Source: Lunularia cruciata (taxonomy: Eukaryota > Streptophyta > Marchantiopsida > Lunulariales > Lunulariaceae). Taken from it: 64,000 nucleotides of DNA. Below, one piece after another: positions 1-10,729 of this stretch (its first letter is position 1; every line of letters begins with the position of its first letter). Position numbers and translations under genes: made by a program. The notes beneath the pieces were generated by a model. That model was not told the origin of the DNA and searched no databases. It saw only the letters and a list, made by a program, of their open reading frames with translations. Location: the NCBI GenBank assembly GCA_948567375.1, contig OX419756.1:26736333-26800332 (forward strand), given 5' to 3'.

Positions 1-1987
1 TGGAGATAGAGAGCAACCTTGAATCACACCCATTGTGCTTAGGACATCTTGAGAGCTCAAAGATGAAAGTCTCACAACCACTTTCTCATAGAGTCTAGAA
101 GATAGCACCAATAAGATCAGCTGAAACACCAACTTCAATGAATCTCTCACTTAGAGATTTCCTAAGCACTTTATCAAAGGCCTTCCTGAAATCAATAAAT
201 GCAACATAGAAAGCTCTCCCAATACACTTAGATTTACACCACAAAACATGTAGTACCAATAGGTGGTCCAAGGTACTAAATCCTGATCTGAAACCAGCTT
301 GACATTTAGCTCTAATTTTGTACTTTTTAGCCCAAGTGCTCAACCTAGACTCCAAAATTCGACCATACAACTTGGCAAAGATACTACCAACTAGTATGGG
401 ACGTTAATTGGTGACAATATCTCGTTGGCCAAACTTGTGAATAGGAACTACCTTCTTCAAGCACCATCTATTGGGAAAACCACACCTAATTGCCTCATTC
501 AAGAGCGAAGTGAGTATTGGAATCAGATGGTTACCACCCTACTTCAGAAGTTCAACATGTAGTCCATCAAGGTCTTCAGCCTTACCATTGGCCAACTTCT
601 TGAGTTGGTATTTGACATCAGCTTCAGAAATGATGAGAGGAGATCCAAGGCTAGTTTCCATGCTTGGAGTATTAGGGAAAAAGTACAGATTCTTCACATA
701 GTTACAAAGCTCGTTCAGATCCAACGATGTAGATGGAGATTTGATTGTTACCTTCTTCTAGAAAGCCTTGGAGTTGCTCCTCAACTCAATGCTTAACTCA
801 ACCCCCTTGAGTCTCAAGAATGCACGCTTCTTGCACTTCACCAACTTTCTAAAAGAGGCAAAAGCCTGATTTTGTGCAATTTGATCAAGTGACCTATCCA
901 TAGCTTTGATCCTTGCCATTTTACAATCAGCATCATACCACCTATTGCAAGGGAGAACAAGTCTCTTCCTATGAGAACCTCTTGTAAATAAAGTAATAGA
1001 TGTAGATTGAAGAAGTGAAACCAACTGATCACTACATTGTCGAAAATCAGAACTCTAGTCCATAGAGGTCAATTTCTCTTGGATACCTTGTTGATACAAA
1101 TCTCTCTTGTGAAAATCTAGACGGAGTTTCCCTCTAAAGGCATGCTCAATAAGTAATGTGGTTCTATTTGAGCAAGGAAGAAGGATAGCACAAGATAGAG
1201 GTGCATGGTCAGATTCAAGTTGAGGATCTAAAACAGCAAAATCTGAGACACGGTGTATATCACTAGGTGAGGTGAGCATATAGTCTATGGTGCTTGATCC
1301 ACCAGAAGCAAAGCATGTGCTCTGGCAAGTTTTAGGAAATTGAGAAATGCCATTCAAGATTTTCAGGTTACAATTGGTACCAAAGGTCAAAAAGTGCTCA
1401 CTCATGGAGTTGTTAATGGAATCTAGTGAAGAGTGAGACCATGTACTAGAATCATCTATCAAGGTATAAATAGGGTCATTCTCAAGGTCACTCAACTCAA
1501 GGATTTTAGAGGCTTGGATCCTAGCATTGAAATCACCAAGAATGAGTATTGCACCTTTACTTTGAAACTCCAACACATCCTTTGTCAAGGAGTGGAAAGG
1601 CTGCATGGTGTTGAGAGCTCTACTTGAAAAGATTGGTGATGTCAATGGAGCAAAGTAACAAACAGCAAGGAAGCAAGGTGTAATCCTTGCTTCCTTGCTG
1701 TTTCCTCCTCCAATCTTCAACCATTGGTATTCTCCACTTGAGTCTTGGCCTATCAAAGAGACTGATTTCTCAAAGCCAAATCTGACGTAAGTAGCAAAAC
1801 CCCCAAAGCCCCTTCCTTTGTGTTGCCTCCGCTTGTTCCAAGTTGAACCGATGAGAGTGAAACCTTCAATTTCTTGAATGGTGTTCCCTTCACGTTCCCA
1901 TGTCTCCAAAAGATTGATCAGACCAGAATCATCCCACAAAGGCTTAGCACTAGAGTACTTGGTATGTGTGAGCCCATGAACATTCTA
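1..1987 (-). pseudogene. LINE ORF2: endonuclease plus N-terminal part of reverse transcriptase
   Basis: The AP-type endonuclease (EEP family) lies at about 1990-1055 and shows GDFNAR, STIDYML and SDHAPL, the conserved catalytic motifs. The same frame continues through a linker into reverse transcriptase, with LANGKAEDLDGL, AKCQAGFRSGFSTLDHLL and FIDFRKAFDKV; these are RT motifs up to the first catalytic Asp region. Stops interrupt this one frame at 1985-1987, 1055-1057, 758-760, 539-541 and 404-406. Near 95-110 the reading shifts frame before the IQGCSLS motif. The NVHGL motif just before the endonuclease marks the ORF2 start region. It is a pseudogene in this copy. Confidence 0.9.
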
Positions 1988-2014
1988 AAACAACACTCTA
2001 AGGGTATGGAATTG

Positions 2015-2851
2015 CTATGTAGTAGCTGACAATTTCTTCTGAGTAATCACCACTCTATTATCTCTCAAGAATGCAACAAAACCTTCTTTTTGAGCCTCCT
2101 TCACTTTTGCTAATTTGCTCTTCTTTGCTTGCAATTGGTGGGATGTGAGATTAGGGTCTAACCAGATGCACCGCCCCTTCAATATAGCCTTGTTTTCCAT
2201 CACTGAATTCCTTTGAGTTTTTGAACCAAACCTCACCAAAATGCTTCTTGGTTGTGCACCTTGCTATCCCAATCTATATGCTTGCACAATTTGAGGATCA
2301 TGGACTCTCAAAGAATCAGCAATAAACTCACACATTATGGCCTTGATATCTTCCTTCTCAATAGTTGGCAAACCTAAAATCCTCAAGTTCTTCATTCTGA
2401 CCTGTTTGTTCTCCTTCTCAACCTCATGCTCTTGCAAGTAAGAGATTTTAGCTACTTTAGTAGCTTCAGCATAAGACTTCATCTTCACTTCTAATGTGTC
2501 CACAATCTGTTGGAGCCCATCGCTTTGTGTAGCAATGTCATTGGCTTGTTCTCCCAAAGAAGCAACCTTCTCAATAGCATCAACCATCTCCTTGGTTGAT
2601 GTTAACAGCGAGATAGTACTCTTCTTTAGGTCTTGAATCTCTTGGTTGACCAAGTTCAATGACTCTTTTACAATGCTGATTGCTACTTTTCCAACTTCCA
2701 TATCAGTCATGAGAGTACTCATGCATTGGGACATAAATGCAAAGAAGCTTCTAAGCTCTTTGTGGAAGTCACTAGATTTCCTATAAATTTGAGCTAATTG
2801 TTGTTGCTTCAAGGCTTTCATCATCTTGGACTCCTCCATTTTGCAAATCAC
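2015..2851 (-). pseudogene. LINE ORF1 (coiled-coil RNA-binding protein), one in-frame stop
   Basis: This is the first ORF of the LINE. ORF1 proteins coat the element RNA and act as nucleic-acid chaperones. The first ~140 residues are rich in charged and heptad-like positions, as in a coiled coil. A segment with VRMKNLRILGLP and AYRLG then resembles the RRM-like part of L1-type ORF1 proteins. A TAG at 2264-2266 interrupts the frame, which continues unchanged to 2015 as a basic tail (QLQAKKSKLAKVKEAQ). The first ATG at 2851 is the likely start. Assignment rests on position before the endonuclease and on the RRM-like motif. Confidence 0.7.
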
Positions 2852-2879
2852 TAATCACTTGCAATCAATCTACACGTAC

Positions 2880-3300
2880 TCAAGTAAGGACTTGGAGAAG
2901 CCAGTTCTAATGAGATAAGAATCACCTCATCTGGACTTGTGAATATACATATACTATATTCCAAATCTGCAATGCACAAAGCTACTAAGGGCTGCAAAAA
3001 TTGGGGTACCTAGAGTTTCAAATCTGTCCTCTAAACTCTGTCAATAAGTTTTCAATGTAAAGGCCTGAGTGAGCTGATTCTAATGACACAAAGATCACTT
3101 CATTTGGATTATTGAGTACAAAGATACAATATCTTGAATTTGCACTTCACAATGTTATGATGTACAAAGAGTCATAGATTTCAAACTGTCATAACTTCCT
3201 TGTCTGACCTCCAATTGCAAAAAATCAGACCTCAATAGAAACCTTGCACAATACTTGTTTTATTGCCACAAAAACCACTTGATTTGGACCTATAAGGACC
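2880..3300 (-). repeat. Three diverged ~175-bp units upstream of LINE ORF1
   Basis: Three related segments begin near 2908, 3079 and 3260. On the plus strand they share a core of the form CTAATGACACAAAGATCACT followed by TCATTTGGA. The spacings are about 171 and 181 bp. On the element's own strand they sit directly upstream of ORF1, where tandem promoter monomers occur in some LINE families. No coding potential is seen. Confidence 0.6.
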
Positions 3301-3329
3301 TATAGTAAAGATTGATTTGGATTATCCTT

Positions 3330-3822
3330 ATACTGTTATGCTACTATTAGGACAAATATTCTTATTAAGAGTAGGGTACTAGTACTTAATTGTGTCTTCT
3401 CAATATCATTTCATCCACCATATGATATATTTAGTAAATCAAAATTAATAATGCTAAATATCACAAAGAGATTGCATGGACACTATTGTCTTTTCATGCA
3501 TGGATATCAAATTTATTGAAGGAAGAATGGAGATTTGTTTGAATGTTACTCATCATTCTTATCAAGTAGATTTTCAATACATATTCTCTCTCATTTTTGG
3601 CTAACTTGATTATATTTTTGTTATATGTTGATAGTTTCTCATTTACATATTCCATGTATGTAAGATATAGACAGAAACTTTACTTGAATCTAGAAATTTT
3701 TTTTTCTTGATCATTCAAAACTTACTATTAGGAAGCAAGTAAAGAAGTAAGAACTAGTATCCTCATCCATGGCGCCATTAGAGTGGAGTGAAATGACTCT
3801 CTTATGTTGATGCGAACTAATG
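3330..3822 (+). repeat. Left arm of a long inverted repeat
   Basis: This arm is the reverse complement of 4359-4850 with few differences. A run including ACTAGTATCCTCATCCATGG and the following GCGCCATTAGAGTGGAGTG is kept exactly in the other arm. The arms are about 490 bp and the spacer about 536 bp. A transcript across the locus would fold into a very long hairpin. No open frame of note is present in the arm. Confidence 0.92.
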
Positions 3823-4358
3823 TATAGTAAAGATTTGGACCTATAGTAAAGATTATGTTAGTCCTGTTAAAATCTGGTCTTCTCAAATCCTTTTTCTAAC
3901 TCCAGATATATGTAAGTCACACTAAAATCTAATCCTCATCAAATCTTATTCTGGATTACGTGTAATGTAAAAATTTCGTTGGCTAGACCATCGTAGTAAG
4001 ATGTTATCAGCAAAATACCTTGTTTCGTTGGATCATCATTTGTTTTTAATTGAGGGCGAAACTATAGAGGAAACAATTTTGCAGAGTTATCAAAGTTGAT
4101 CATATCACTATTCTGATGATGTAACATATCATACTATATCATAATGTGCATTAGAGCATAACATATTGTAAAAAATATGTTAAATCATCAAACATAACTG
4201 GTGTACCTAAACATAAATAATATATCTGATGAAATGCGTTAAATTAACTAGACATGAAGGGTTCTCAATCTGTGCTATACGATAAACATGATGTAGAAAG
4301 TGGAGATTTTATATACCGAACGTAATAATTTGTTTCGTGTCAGTAGAAAGAGTACTTC

Positions 4359-4850
4359 CATTGGTTCGCATAAACATAAGAGAGTCATTTCACTCCACTC
4401 TAATGGCGCCATGGATGAGGATACTAGTTCTTACTTCTTTACTTGCTTCCTAATAGTAAGTTTTGAATAATCAAGAAAAAAATAAAATTTCCAGATTCAA
4501 GTAAAGTTTCTGTCTATATCTTACATTCATGGAAATATGTAAATGAGAAACTATCAACATATGACGAGAATATAATCAAGTTAGCCAAAAATGAGAGAGA
4601 ATATGTATTGAAAATCTACTTGATAAGAATGATGAGTAACATTCAAACTAATCTCCATTCTTCCTTCAATAAATTTGCTGTCCATGCATGAAAAGACAAT
4701 CGTGTCCATGCACTCTCTTTGAGATATTTAGCATTATTAATTTTGATTTACTAAATATGTCATATGGTGGATGAAATGATATCGAGAAGACACAATTAAG
4801 TACTAGTACCCTAGTCTTAATAAGAAGATTGGTTCTAATAGTAGTATAAA
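4359..4850 (-). repeat. Right arm of the long inverted repeat
   Basis: It is the reverse complement of 3330-3822. Matching starts at GGTTCGCATAAACATAAG on the inner side and runs outward to the TTATAAGGATAATCAA region. Differences are scattered substitutions and small indels, so the two arms diverged after the duplication or were copied from related elements. The spacer 3823-4358 holds no recognisable gene. Confidence 0.92.
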
Positions 4851-6627
4851 ATTATAAGGATAATCAACCCTAGAAGTATTCCTTATAACAGTGTGATTAT
4901 CTAAACTTTGGTGAAATTGCTAACCAAAAGTATAAATTATTTACTTACATAAGCAAAATAAAAGATATTGCATGAAATAGAAGGGCAAATTGAGAAATTA
5001 CAGAAAATTTATTTGAATTGTGCTTTTCCAAATAAGTATCCCACTGGATAAATATAAAATAAATAATCACAAGGATTTTTAGGGAAAGCCAAGAAGGAAA
5101 AAATAGATGTTAAGAAATCTATTTAGGGATGGAAACAAGCATCAAGAGCTTGGTATGAGAAATTGGATGTTTACTTGAATTCTTTAGATTTGACAAAGAG
5201 CACTTTGATCACTTTTTATCATAAAATTTATTTAAGAGATTATTGAATAAATAAATAACTGATAATTTGATATTCTATGAAAAAAATAGTAATTATTATA
5301 CACATAAATGAGAGTAACTATTTAAGTGCAAGGTTCGAGATGGTAATTTAGGAGAGAATCTTAATATTTCTTTTCTGATTTGATCATAAGAGATAGAGCC
5401 TATAATCAAATAAAAAGAGACTCTGTATAGCATGGAGTCTCTCTTTATCTGATCATACTTCACTTGATTAAAGATCATGGAGAAATATAATAATAAAAGT
5501 GTATCTCAAATGACCACCCTATAAGAGCTTGATTTACCTATCAATTTAGAAATGTTGTGACCTTCGCCTTTAATCATGGGAGAAATATAATAATAAACGT
5601 GTATCTCAAATGACCACTCTACAGGAGCTTGATTCAACGAAATGCACACGGGTTGGTTGATCTTAGTTCAGTGTCCAACAAATGTGTTCCAGTGTTCACG
5701 TACATCTGGATTCAATCAATCTGCAGGTAAAATGACATGCACACATAGTCATGGATCCTGCATAGGAATCAATTCGTCGTAATGTTGAAACAGTGTGATG
5801 CCCAAACTGTGAATCAACTGCACCAGCAGCCATAATAACATTTGTTCATAACCAGTGAAGAGTGATGTCCAGTTTACATACGACTTCGCACTCAAACGAC
5901 CTTCTCTTTCACTATCCTTCTATGCGGTACTTTCATCCTTCTCTCAATAAGGGCCGGGCCCTCACTAAACCCATGCTTCTATCATTCTCTCAAGAAGGAC
6001 CCGCACTACAACCGAAGCTACTGAAGATTACTGCATTCACGTAGTCTAGACAGATGGCTAGTACACATGAGTGAACGTTGCAATTTTCCTCGTTCATAGC
6101 GGCGGGAGACAGGTTCTGCGGTGCAGAAAATGCTTTTCCAGCGCTGGAAGGTTCAGACGCCGAGGAACTCTACGATCGGATCGGGTGTTTGTTCTTCAAC
6201 CAACTGTGGAAGCCGTCAATATTCCTTTGAGTGCATGAAATTGAAATTCGTTCTAAATTTTAATCCGTGATCAGAATTTTCAAGGAGGGCGCCTGTTAGA
6301 TTCCAGTGTCTCTTTGCTTGAGTGATCATTGGAAATATTTCAAGACCTATGTAGGATGGGCAAGCTCAAGTACAGTAGACAATTGAAGTCTCGATCTTTT
6401 TCAGTGTTTACTGAAACACCAAATCGCTGTTGTAGATCTCTTCTTTTGACCTTACTTCGACGTCCACCTAGCACCTAGAAGACAAGTACGATCCGATCTC
6501 GCATACCACTAATATTTCCTGGTCACATCCTGTTAGGAGCAGCGGGTACCGAGGAGTAGCTCTCGCTAGCTAAACTTGACCGATATTCCCCATTCATTTT
6601 CAATTAAGTTGGTTCCCCGTGAGGAGA
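4851..6627. other. Non-coding region between the inverted repeat and U2 snRNA
   Basis: No credible gene is seen. It holds an imperfect direct repeat of about 68 bp at 5472-5540 and 5572-5639 (core GAGAAATATAATAATAAA, period about 100). A short hairpin at about 5424-5452 has AGAGACTC facing GAGTCTCT across an 11-nt loop. From about 6040 the base composition rises towards the genic average, but no supported frame was found. Confidence 0.6.
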
Positions 6628-6825
6628 GTTGGGCTGAGCCGGCCTTGGACGTAGTGCTATACCGAGGCGACACTGGAGAACCCCACGCAGCAAGCTACGC
6701 GATTGGACTCTCACCCAGAGAGAAATTAGATTAATATCATGAGGGTCGATGATCCTCGTATCAGATATTAAACTGATAAGAACAGATACTACACTTGATC
6801 TTAGCCAAAAGGCCGAGAAAGGTAT
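6628..6825 (-). ncRNA. U2: U2 spliceosomal snRNA
   Basis: Read on the minus strand from 6825 the RNA begins ATACCTTTCTCGGCCTTTTG and continues through the universally conserved GTGTAGTATCTGTTC, which contains the branch-point pairing GTAGTA. The stem IIa arms GAGG and CCCTC follow. A stem III (GCGTAGC/GCTGCG) and a stem IV (GCCTCGG/CCAAGGC) are both present, so the molecule is full length at about 197 nt. The Sm-site region reads AATTTCTCTCTGGG, less U-rich than usual. About 30 bases upstream there is only a weak TATA-like TACTTA, and I see no clear plant USE element (RTCCCACATCG). It is a true U2 sequence by structure; whether it is expressed is less certain. The 3' end is approximate. Confidence 0.95.
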
Positions 6826-6970
6826 ACCTCGTCCCCTGCCGAGCAGAGATTAAGTACTTCAGTCTGTGCCTAACTTTGTTCTCTTGTTTATGGGTTTTCT
6901 CCCGCACTCGATTTCAATGTCAACAGAGAAATTCTATTGACGTTTCAACATGATCTCGTCACTCAAATCT

Positions 6971-8284
6971 TCAGGCTTGGGTATCCATACGAGGTTCATA
7001 GATACAACATTCTGTGTCGAAAGGCAGCATCCTCGGTTTTTCGAATTTTTTAAGTTGTTGCAAACAGATGGGGTGAGGGAATTTAGCAACGTAAGTAGCT
7101 TCGCACTGCTTTGTGCTACTCAGCCAATAGTCGTCATGAATGTCCTGATGTGGCATCCCAAATGGCCAAGCAATTCCACCCTGCAGCCAGTTTTCGGACG
7201 CTACATCGGAGCATTCCTTCCAGGAGAGAGTGCAGAAGTCGAACTCATGGAGTATATACTCATGGCATTCCGTGAGATCGCCGACGTTTATGCCTTCCCT
7301 AGATACGTGAAGAAGTACTCTGTCCATAAATCGAAAGATTCTGCTGAACTTGAAACTGTGATTGCTCGACGCTGCTGGTTGAGCTCTAAAATTCAGCTCA
7401 TTGAATTGATTACCGTTTCCGGCATGTTCTTGAGATGGAGGATCGATCTTGGTAACAGTAATTTTCTCGCACTTCTTGGCGAAAAGAAACAGTGAGTCGT
7501 CCTTCAAGCATGTCGTTTGGAGTTGGAGAACGGGTTTACCGTACCTCGTCGTCGGACCCCAACTGTGAGAAAGAGAATCATAAACCGATATCCAAGTTTC
7601 AAGCAAGCCTCTTTGGGACTTTCTTCTGATATCAGGGTTCATTATCGCAATGATCCAAACCTTGTAGAAGCCTGATTCATACACTCTAATCTTTAAATCA
7701 ATGACATGAATGGAGTAGCGGTCTTCGGGGCGAGATCTACATTGCTGCAAGGCATTGGGGAGTATACGCCAGGTTTTATTCAGAGGGTTAGCTACTACGA
7801 TGTTTGGTGCTGTGGAACTGTAGCACAAAGGATGGAAGCACACAAGTCCCTGTGCCGTATCGCCTACCCATCCTGCTCCCAATCCCTTCAAACTCCCTGT
7901 GAAATCAATGCACATCTCCAGGTACCCGTGTAGCGACTTTAGTGGTTGAGCCATGAAGTAAACTTTATCTTCTTGCGAATCCTTCTGATTAGTCAAGCGA
8001 CGCAGAATCCAAGGTTTCCCTACGCATTGGAAAGACGGGGAAGACATGATCACTTTCCATTTCTTGCACACATCGCGCCTGCTGAAGGTTTGATTCACCG
8101 GTAACCACTTGAGAATCAACTCTAAAAGGTGATCGGAGAGGTCATTTAAGTTTCTCGAGCAGAAACATCTTTTGTAGTTGAGATGAAAACCTAGATCCGA
8201 CATCGAGGACCACGAGGAAGAGCGACACCTTGGAGCTTGATGGACCGCTTCCTCTGTACCGGGTGTATCGCGAGATGTCTTCAA
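6971..8284 (-). CDS. F-box protein, single exon
   Basis: This is a 437-residue frame without introns. An F-box lies at about residues 45-88 (NLNDLSDHLLELILKWLP, then CKKWKVIMSSPSF). F-box proteins bind SKP1 through this segment and choose targets for SCF ubiquitin ligases. The C-terminal ~340 residues have repeating aromatic and hydrophobic strands (WRILPNAL, WISVYDSLSHSWGP, WKECSDVASENWLQGG), as in the kelch-like or FBA-type C termini of plant F-box proteins, but I cannot name the subclass. The start at 8284 is the first ATG; Met28 (8203) is an alternative nearer the F-box. Target and pathway are unknown. The U2 gene lies on the same strand, about 145 bp beyond its stop. Confidence 0.85.
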   Translation of the reverse strand: MKTSRDTPGTEEAVHQAPRCRSSSWSSMSDLGFHLNYKRCFCSRNLNDLSDHLLELILKWLPVNQTFSRRDVCKKWKVIMSSPSFQCVGKPWILRRLTNQKDSQEDKVYFMAQPLKSLHGYLEMCIDFTGSLKGLGAGWVGDTAQGLVCFHPLCYSSTAPNIVVANPLNKTWRILPNALQQCRSRPEDRYSIHVIDLKIRVYESGFYKVWIIAIMNPDIRRKSQRGLLETWISVYDSLSHSWGPTTRYGKPVLQLQTTCLKDDSLFLFAKKCEKITVTKIDPPSQEHAGNGNQFNELNFRAQPAASSNHSFKFSRIFRFMDRVLLHVSREGINVGDLTECHEYILHEFDFCTLSWKECSDVASENWLQGGIAWPFGMPHQDIHDDYWLSSTKQCEATYVAKFPHPICLQQLKKFEKPRMLPFDTECCIYEPRMDTQA

Positions 8285-8451
8285 CTATGTACAGCAGGAG
8301 TTCGTTGTTTATAGTTTCAACGAATATCGATGATCCTTGCATAAACCTGCAGACTTGAAGTCGGTCATAACATGGATTAGAAATGGGTACCCCACGTCCA
8401 GTATAGTTTACATCAAAGTCAATTAGCAAGCAGGGCACAGATGTAGAATGG

Positions 8452-8705
8452 AAGAGTTCACAGGGTCGTATTATATAGATCGTTGCCTTCCAAGTTAAAG
8501 GTCCAATGACAAACAAAGGTCTGACTCAAGTTCTCTGCCGTCGACACATCTCATCTCATGTCTGTCATTCATCAGGCAATGGTTGATAGTCGCCCTAACC
8601 AGAGTCTTCCTTTCACAGACGTCTCAGAGCCATCTATCAATCATTGGTCTTCACTGTCATCTTATGTACAGTCAAAACCTTATGGTTTCGTAGCAGCACC
8701 ACAGG
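8452..8705 (+). repeat. Duplicated segment upstream of the F-box gene, copy 1
   Basis: This stretch resembles 11447-11690 in the same orientation. Shared blocks include CTGAGCCATCTATCAATCATTG (with AGAGCC here), ATCTGTCATTC/ATGTCTGTCATTC and TTCCAAGTTAA/CTCCAAGTTGA. It lies just before the F-box start, so it may carry promoter or 5' leader sequence. Short frames here are not conserved between the copies. Confidence 0.75.
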
Positions 8706-10389
8706 ATCCACTAAAAAATCCACAGAACACCGTCAGCTCCCAGTTCCTGGAGCCACATTGTGACCTTCATCTCTTCGCCCTGTCTGATCTTGTCAGTCAA
8801 CCTGCGCGGTCGTCTTCCTGGTGTAGCGCGCATAGAACCACCGCTGTCGGATGAACTCCTCTATTGCTTCCCTGTGATCACCTTCCACCGAACTCCAACG
8901 ACATGGAAATCCGAATTCTCCACTCAAATCTTCTTTTCCTCATTCCCCCTCTAGCATGGGAGAATCAGAGTGTTGCTGCTTATTGTTGGACAAAGAATCT
9001 ATAACGATTCTCCGTTTGGCTTTCACTACTGCACCGAATTGGTTTATCAGTCACGGATAGAGGGGCCAGTACTTCACATTAACTCATTCTTACCACAAAG
9101 AAGTGTGATGGTTCTGGGCAATGTGAGATTTCAAAACTTGGTCCAAGTTATTGTCAAAAACATGATGTAAATGCCATTGCGGTAGAGGCAAATTATTTTC
9201 ATAGCGCCTTGCATTTCACATGAGTGACATCAAACTGCAAGTGTTTGTTTACTCTCCATAGTCATGGTCGTCGAACGGGAGAGATATCTTTTTTGCATTA
9301 ATCTCCGATATGTAATGAAATGGCTCTCCCACGTCTTTGAAATTAGTCAAGAATTTTGCCTATGGAACATGTCTTTCTTTTACTAGAGTTCATGCGCTGA
9401 AAGATCCTATTTTTCCCTTTTCTCCTTTCCCTATAATTTCAGTTCATGTGAGTTTCTGAACATCGCGTTTCCAGGACCAATGGTACTTGTAAATGGCCAT
9501 ATATGAGGAATTTACTTTTCATATGAGAATGCTACTCTGAAGAATGAAATTGGAATGTAAAGTTTGCGTAAGAACTAGTTTTATAACTTTTATATTTAGT
9601 GACAGCGTGTCGAGATAGTTAAGAACAACCGTCTAAAACAACCAGGAATTGATGAAAATTTCCAGAAAATATTATATATTTTTGAGATGTTTATTTTGGA
9701 ATTATAATATTTGTAGGAAGACAGGAAAAATATTGTTGCCATATTGTGTTAGAGTGTTGTAAACTCCACAGCGCATGAAAAAGACTGTCATTCTTTTGTG
9801 CATTACTGACCTAAAAAGTTGCGTTGGAGTAAATTATAGAGAGGTTTAGTATATCCAATTCCTTTTATACTTTTGGATTATTTAAAATATAGGTATATCG
9901 AGTAGTGAATTCCGAATACAGATATATAATTTTTGAACTTTTACAATTTTCAAAATAGACTATATTACACCACTAAATAAAATCCCATTTTAATTTTAGA
10001 TATTTACTATACAATGAAAGCATATTTGATTACAATAAGGCGGAGGATGCGTTAGACCGACGCAAATATATTGGAAATGATAAGATTAACATAATCATGA
10101 GTACTAACAACCATGTAAACAAATATGGACGATACATGTACTACCAACTCGACAAAAATCTATTTTCTCACGTACATATTCACTCCAGATGGATATAGAT
10201 ATTGAGGTCAAAATTCCTACACAGATATGACGATTCCCATCGTTGCTTCCAAGATGTATTTATCACGATCTAATCATTGTTCACCTAATAATGTGGGAAA
10301 ATTTAACACGACTATGTACAAATATTTCTTCGTCGTCATTCATCTTACTTATGTGGAATACGAGAAATCCCCACCTTCCTCCAGTATAT
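8706..10389. other. Non-coding region upstream of the F-box gene
   Basis: No gene is recognised. The first ~450 bases are of mixed composition with short unsupported frames. From about 9480 to 10300 the sequence is AT-rich with no repeated structure that I can define. Confidence 0.5.
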
Positions 10390-10480
10390 CACTGGCAGTT
10401 CTTTTGAGTGCAGCACATGGTTTGGAGTGGAGTGGAGTGGAGTGTCGATCATTTTGACTAAAACTGAGGAATTCAGCGCT
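10390..10480 (+). repeat. Dispersed repeat, copy 1, with GGAGT expansion
   Basis: GTGCAGCACATGG followed by a GGAGT run and then ATCATTTTGACTAA recurs at about 20950-21040, where only a single GGAGT is present. Here the pentamer is repeated about four times. The function is unknown. Confidence 0.7.
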
Positions 10481-10729
10481 CTGAGAGATTAGACTTGTAA
10501 TTTTATCGGCCCAATTTTACTCCCAATCCAGTCCCCCAAACTTTGCTCCCAAGGCTTTCGCACTTTAGCGTCAAGAACCTGCGCGTAGCGCACGACCCCT
10601 AATTCTTACGGGCGAAAGGTCAAGGTCTCCGACCATTGGTGTGCATTGCTTTACGTCATCAAACAGCAAACAGCAAACAACACCCAGTTCTGTCCTACGC
10701 AGTTGTTTAGCGGCTCTGTGAGTTTAAGG

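Larger units (their letters stand above)
1..2851 (-). mobile_element. Decayed LINE (non-LTR retrotransposon), 3' end cut by the window edge
   Basis: ORF1 and ORF2 follow each other on the minus strand in LINE order: a coiled-coil ORF1, an endonuclease, then the start of reverse transcriptase. The window edge cuts the element just after the RT motif ending GCSLS, so the catalytic FxDD motif and the 3' end lie outside. Each ORF stays in one frame for long stretches and is broken mostly by single stop codons, with one frameshift near 95-110. This means the copy is old and cannot transpose by itself. Confidence 0.9.

Noticed and set aside
6950..7495. 181-codon plus-strand frame opposite the F-box gene
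   Set aside because: Antisense shadow of the F-box coding frame; no motif.
8558..8954. Plus-strand frames upstream of the F-box gene
   Set aside because: The duplicated copy at 11447-11690 does not keep these frames open, so they are not conserved coding sequence.
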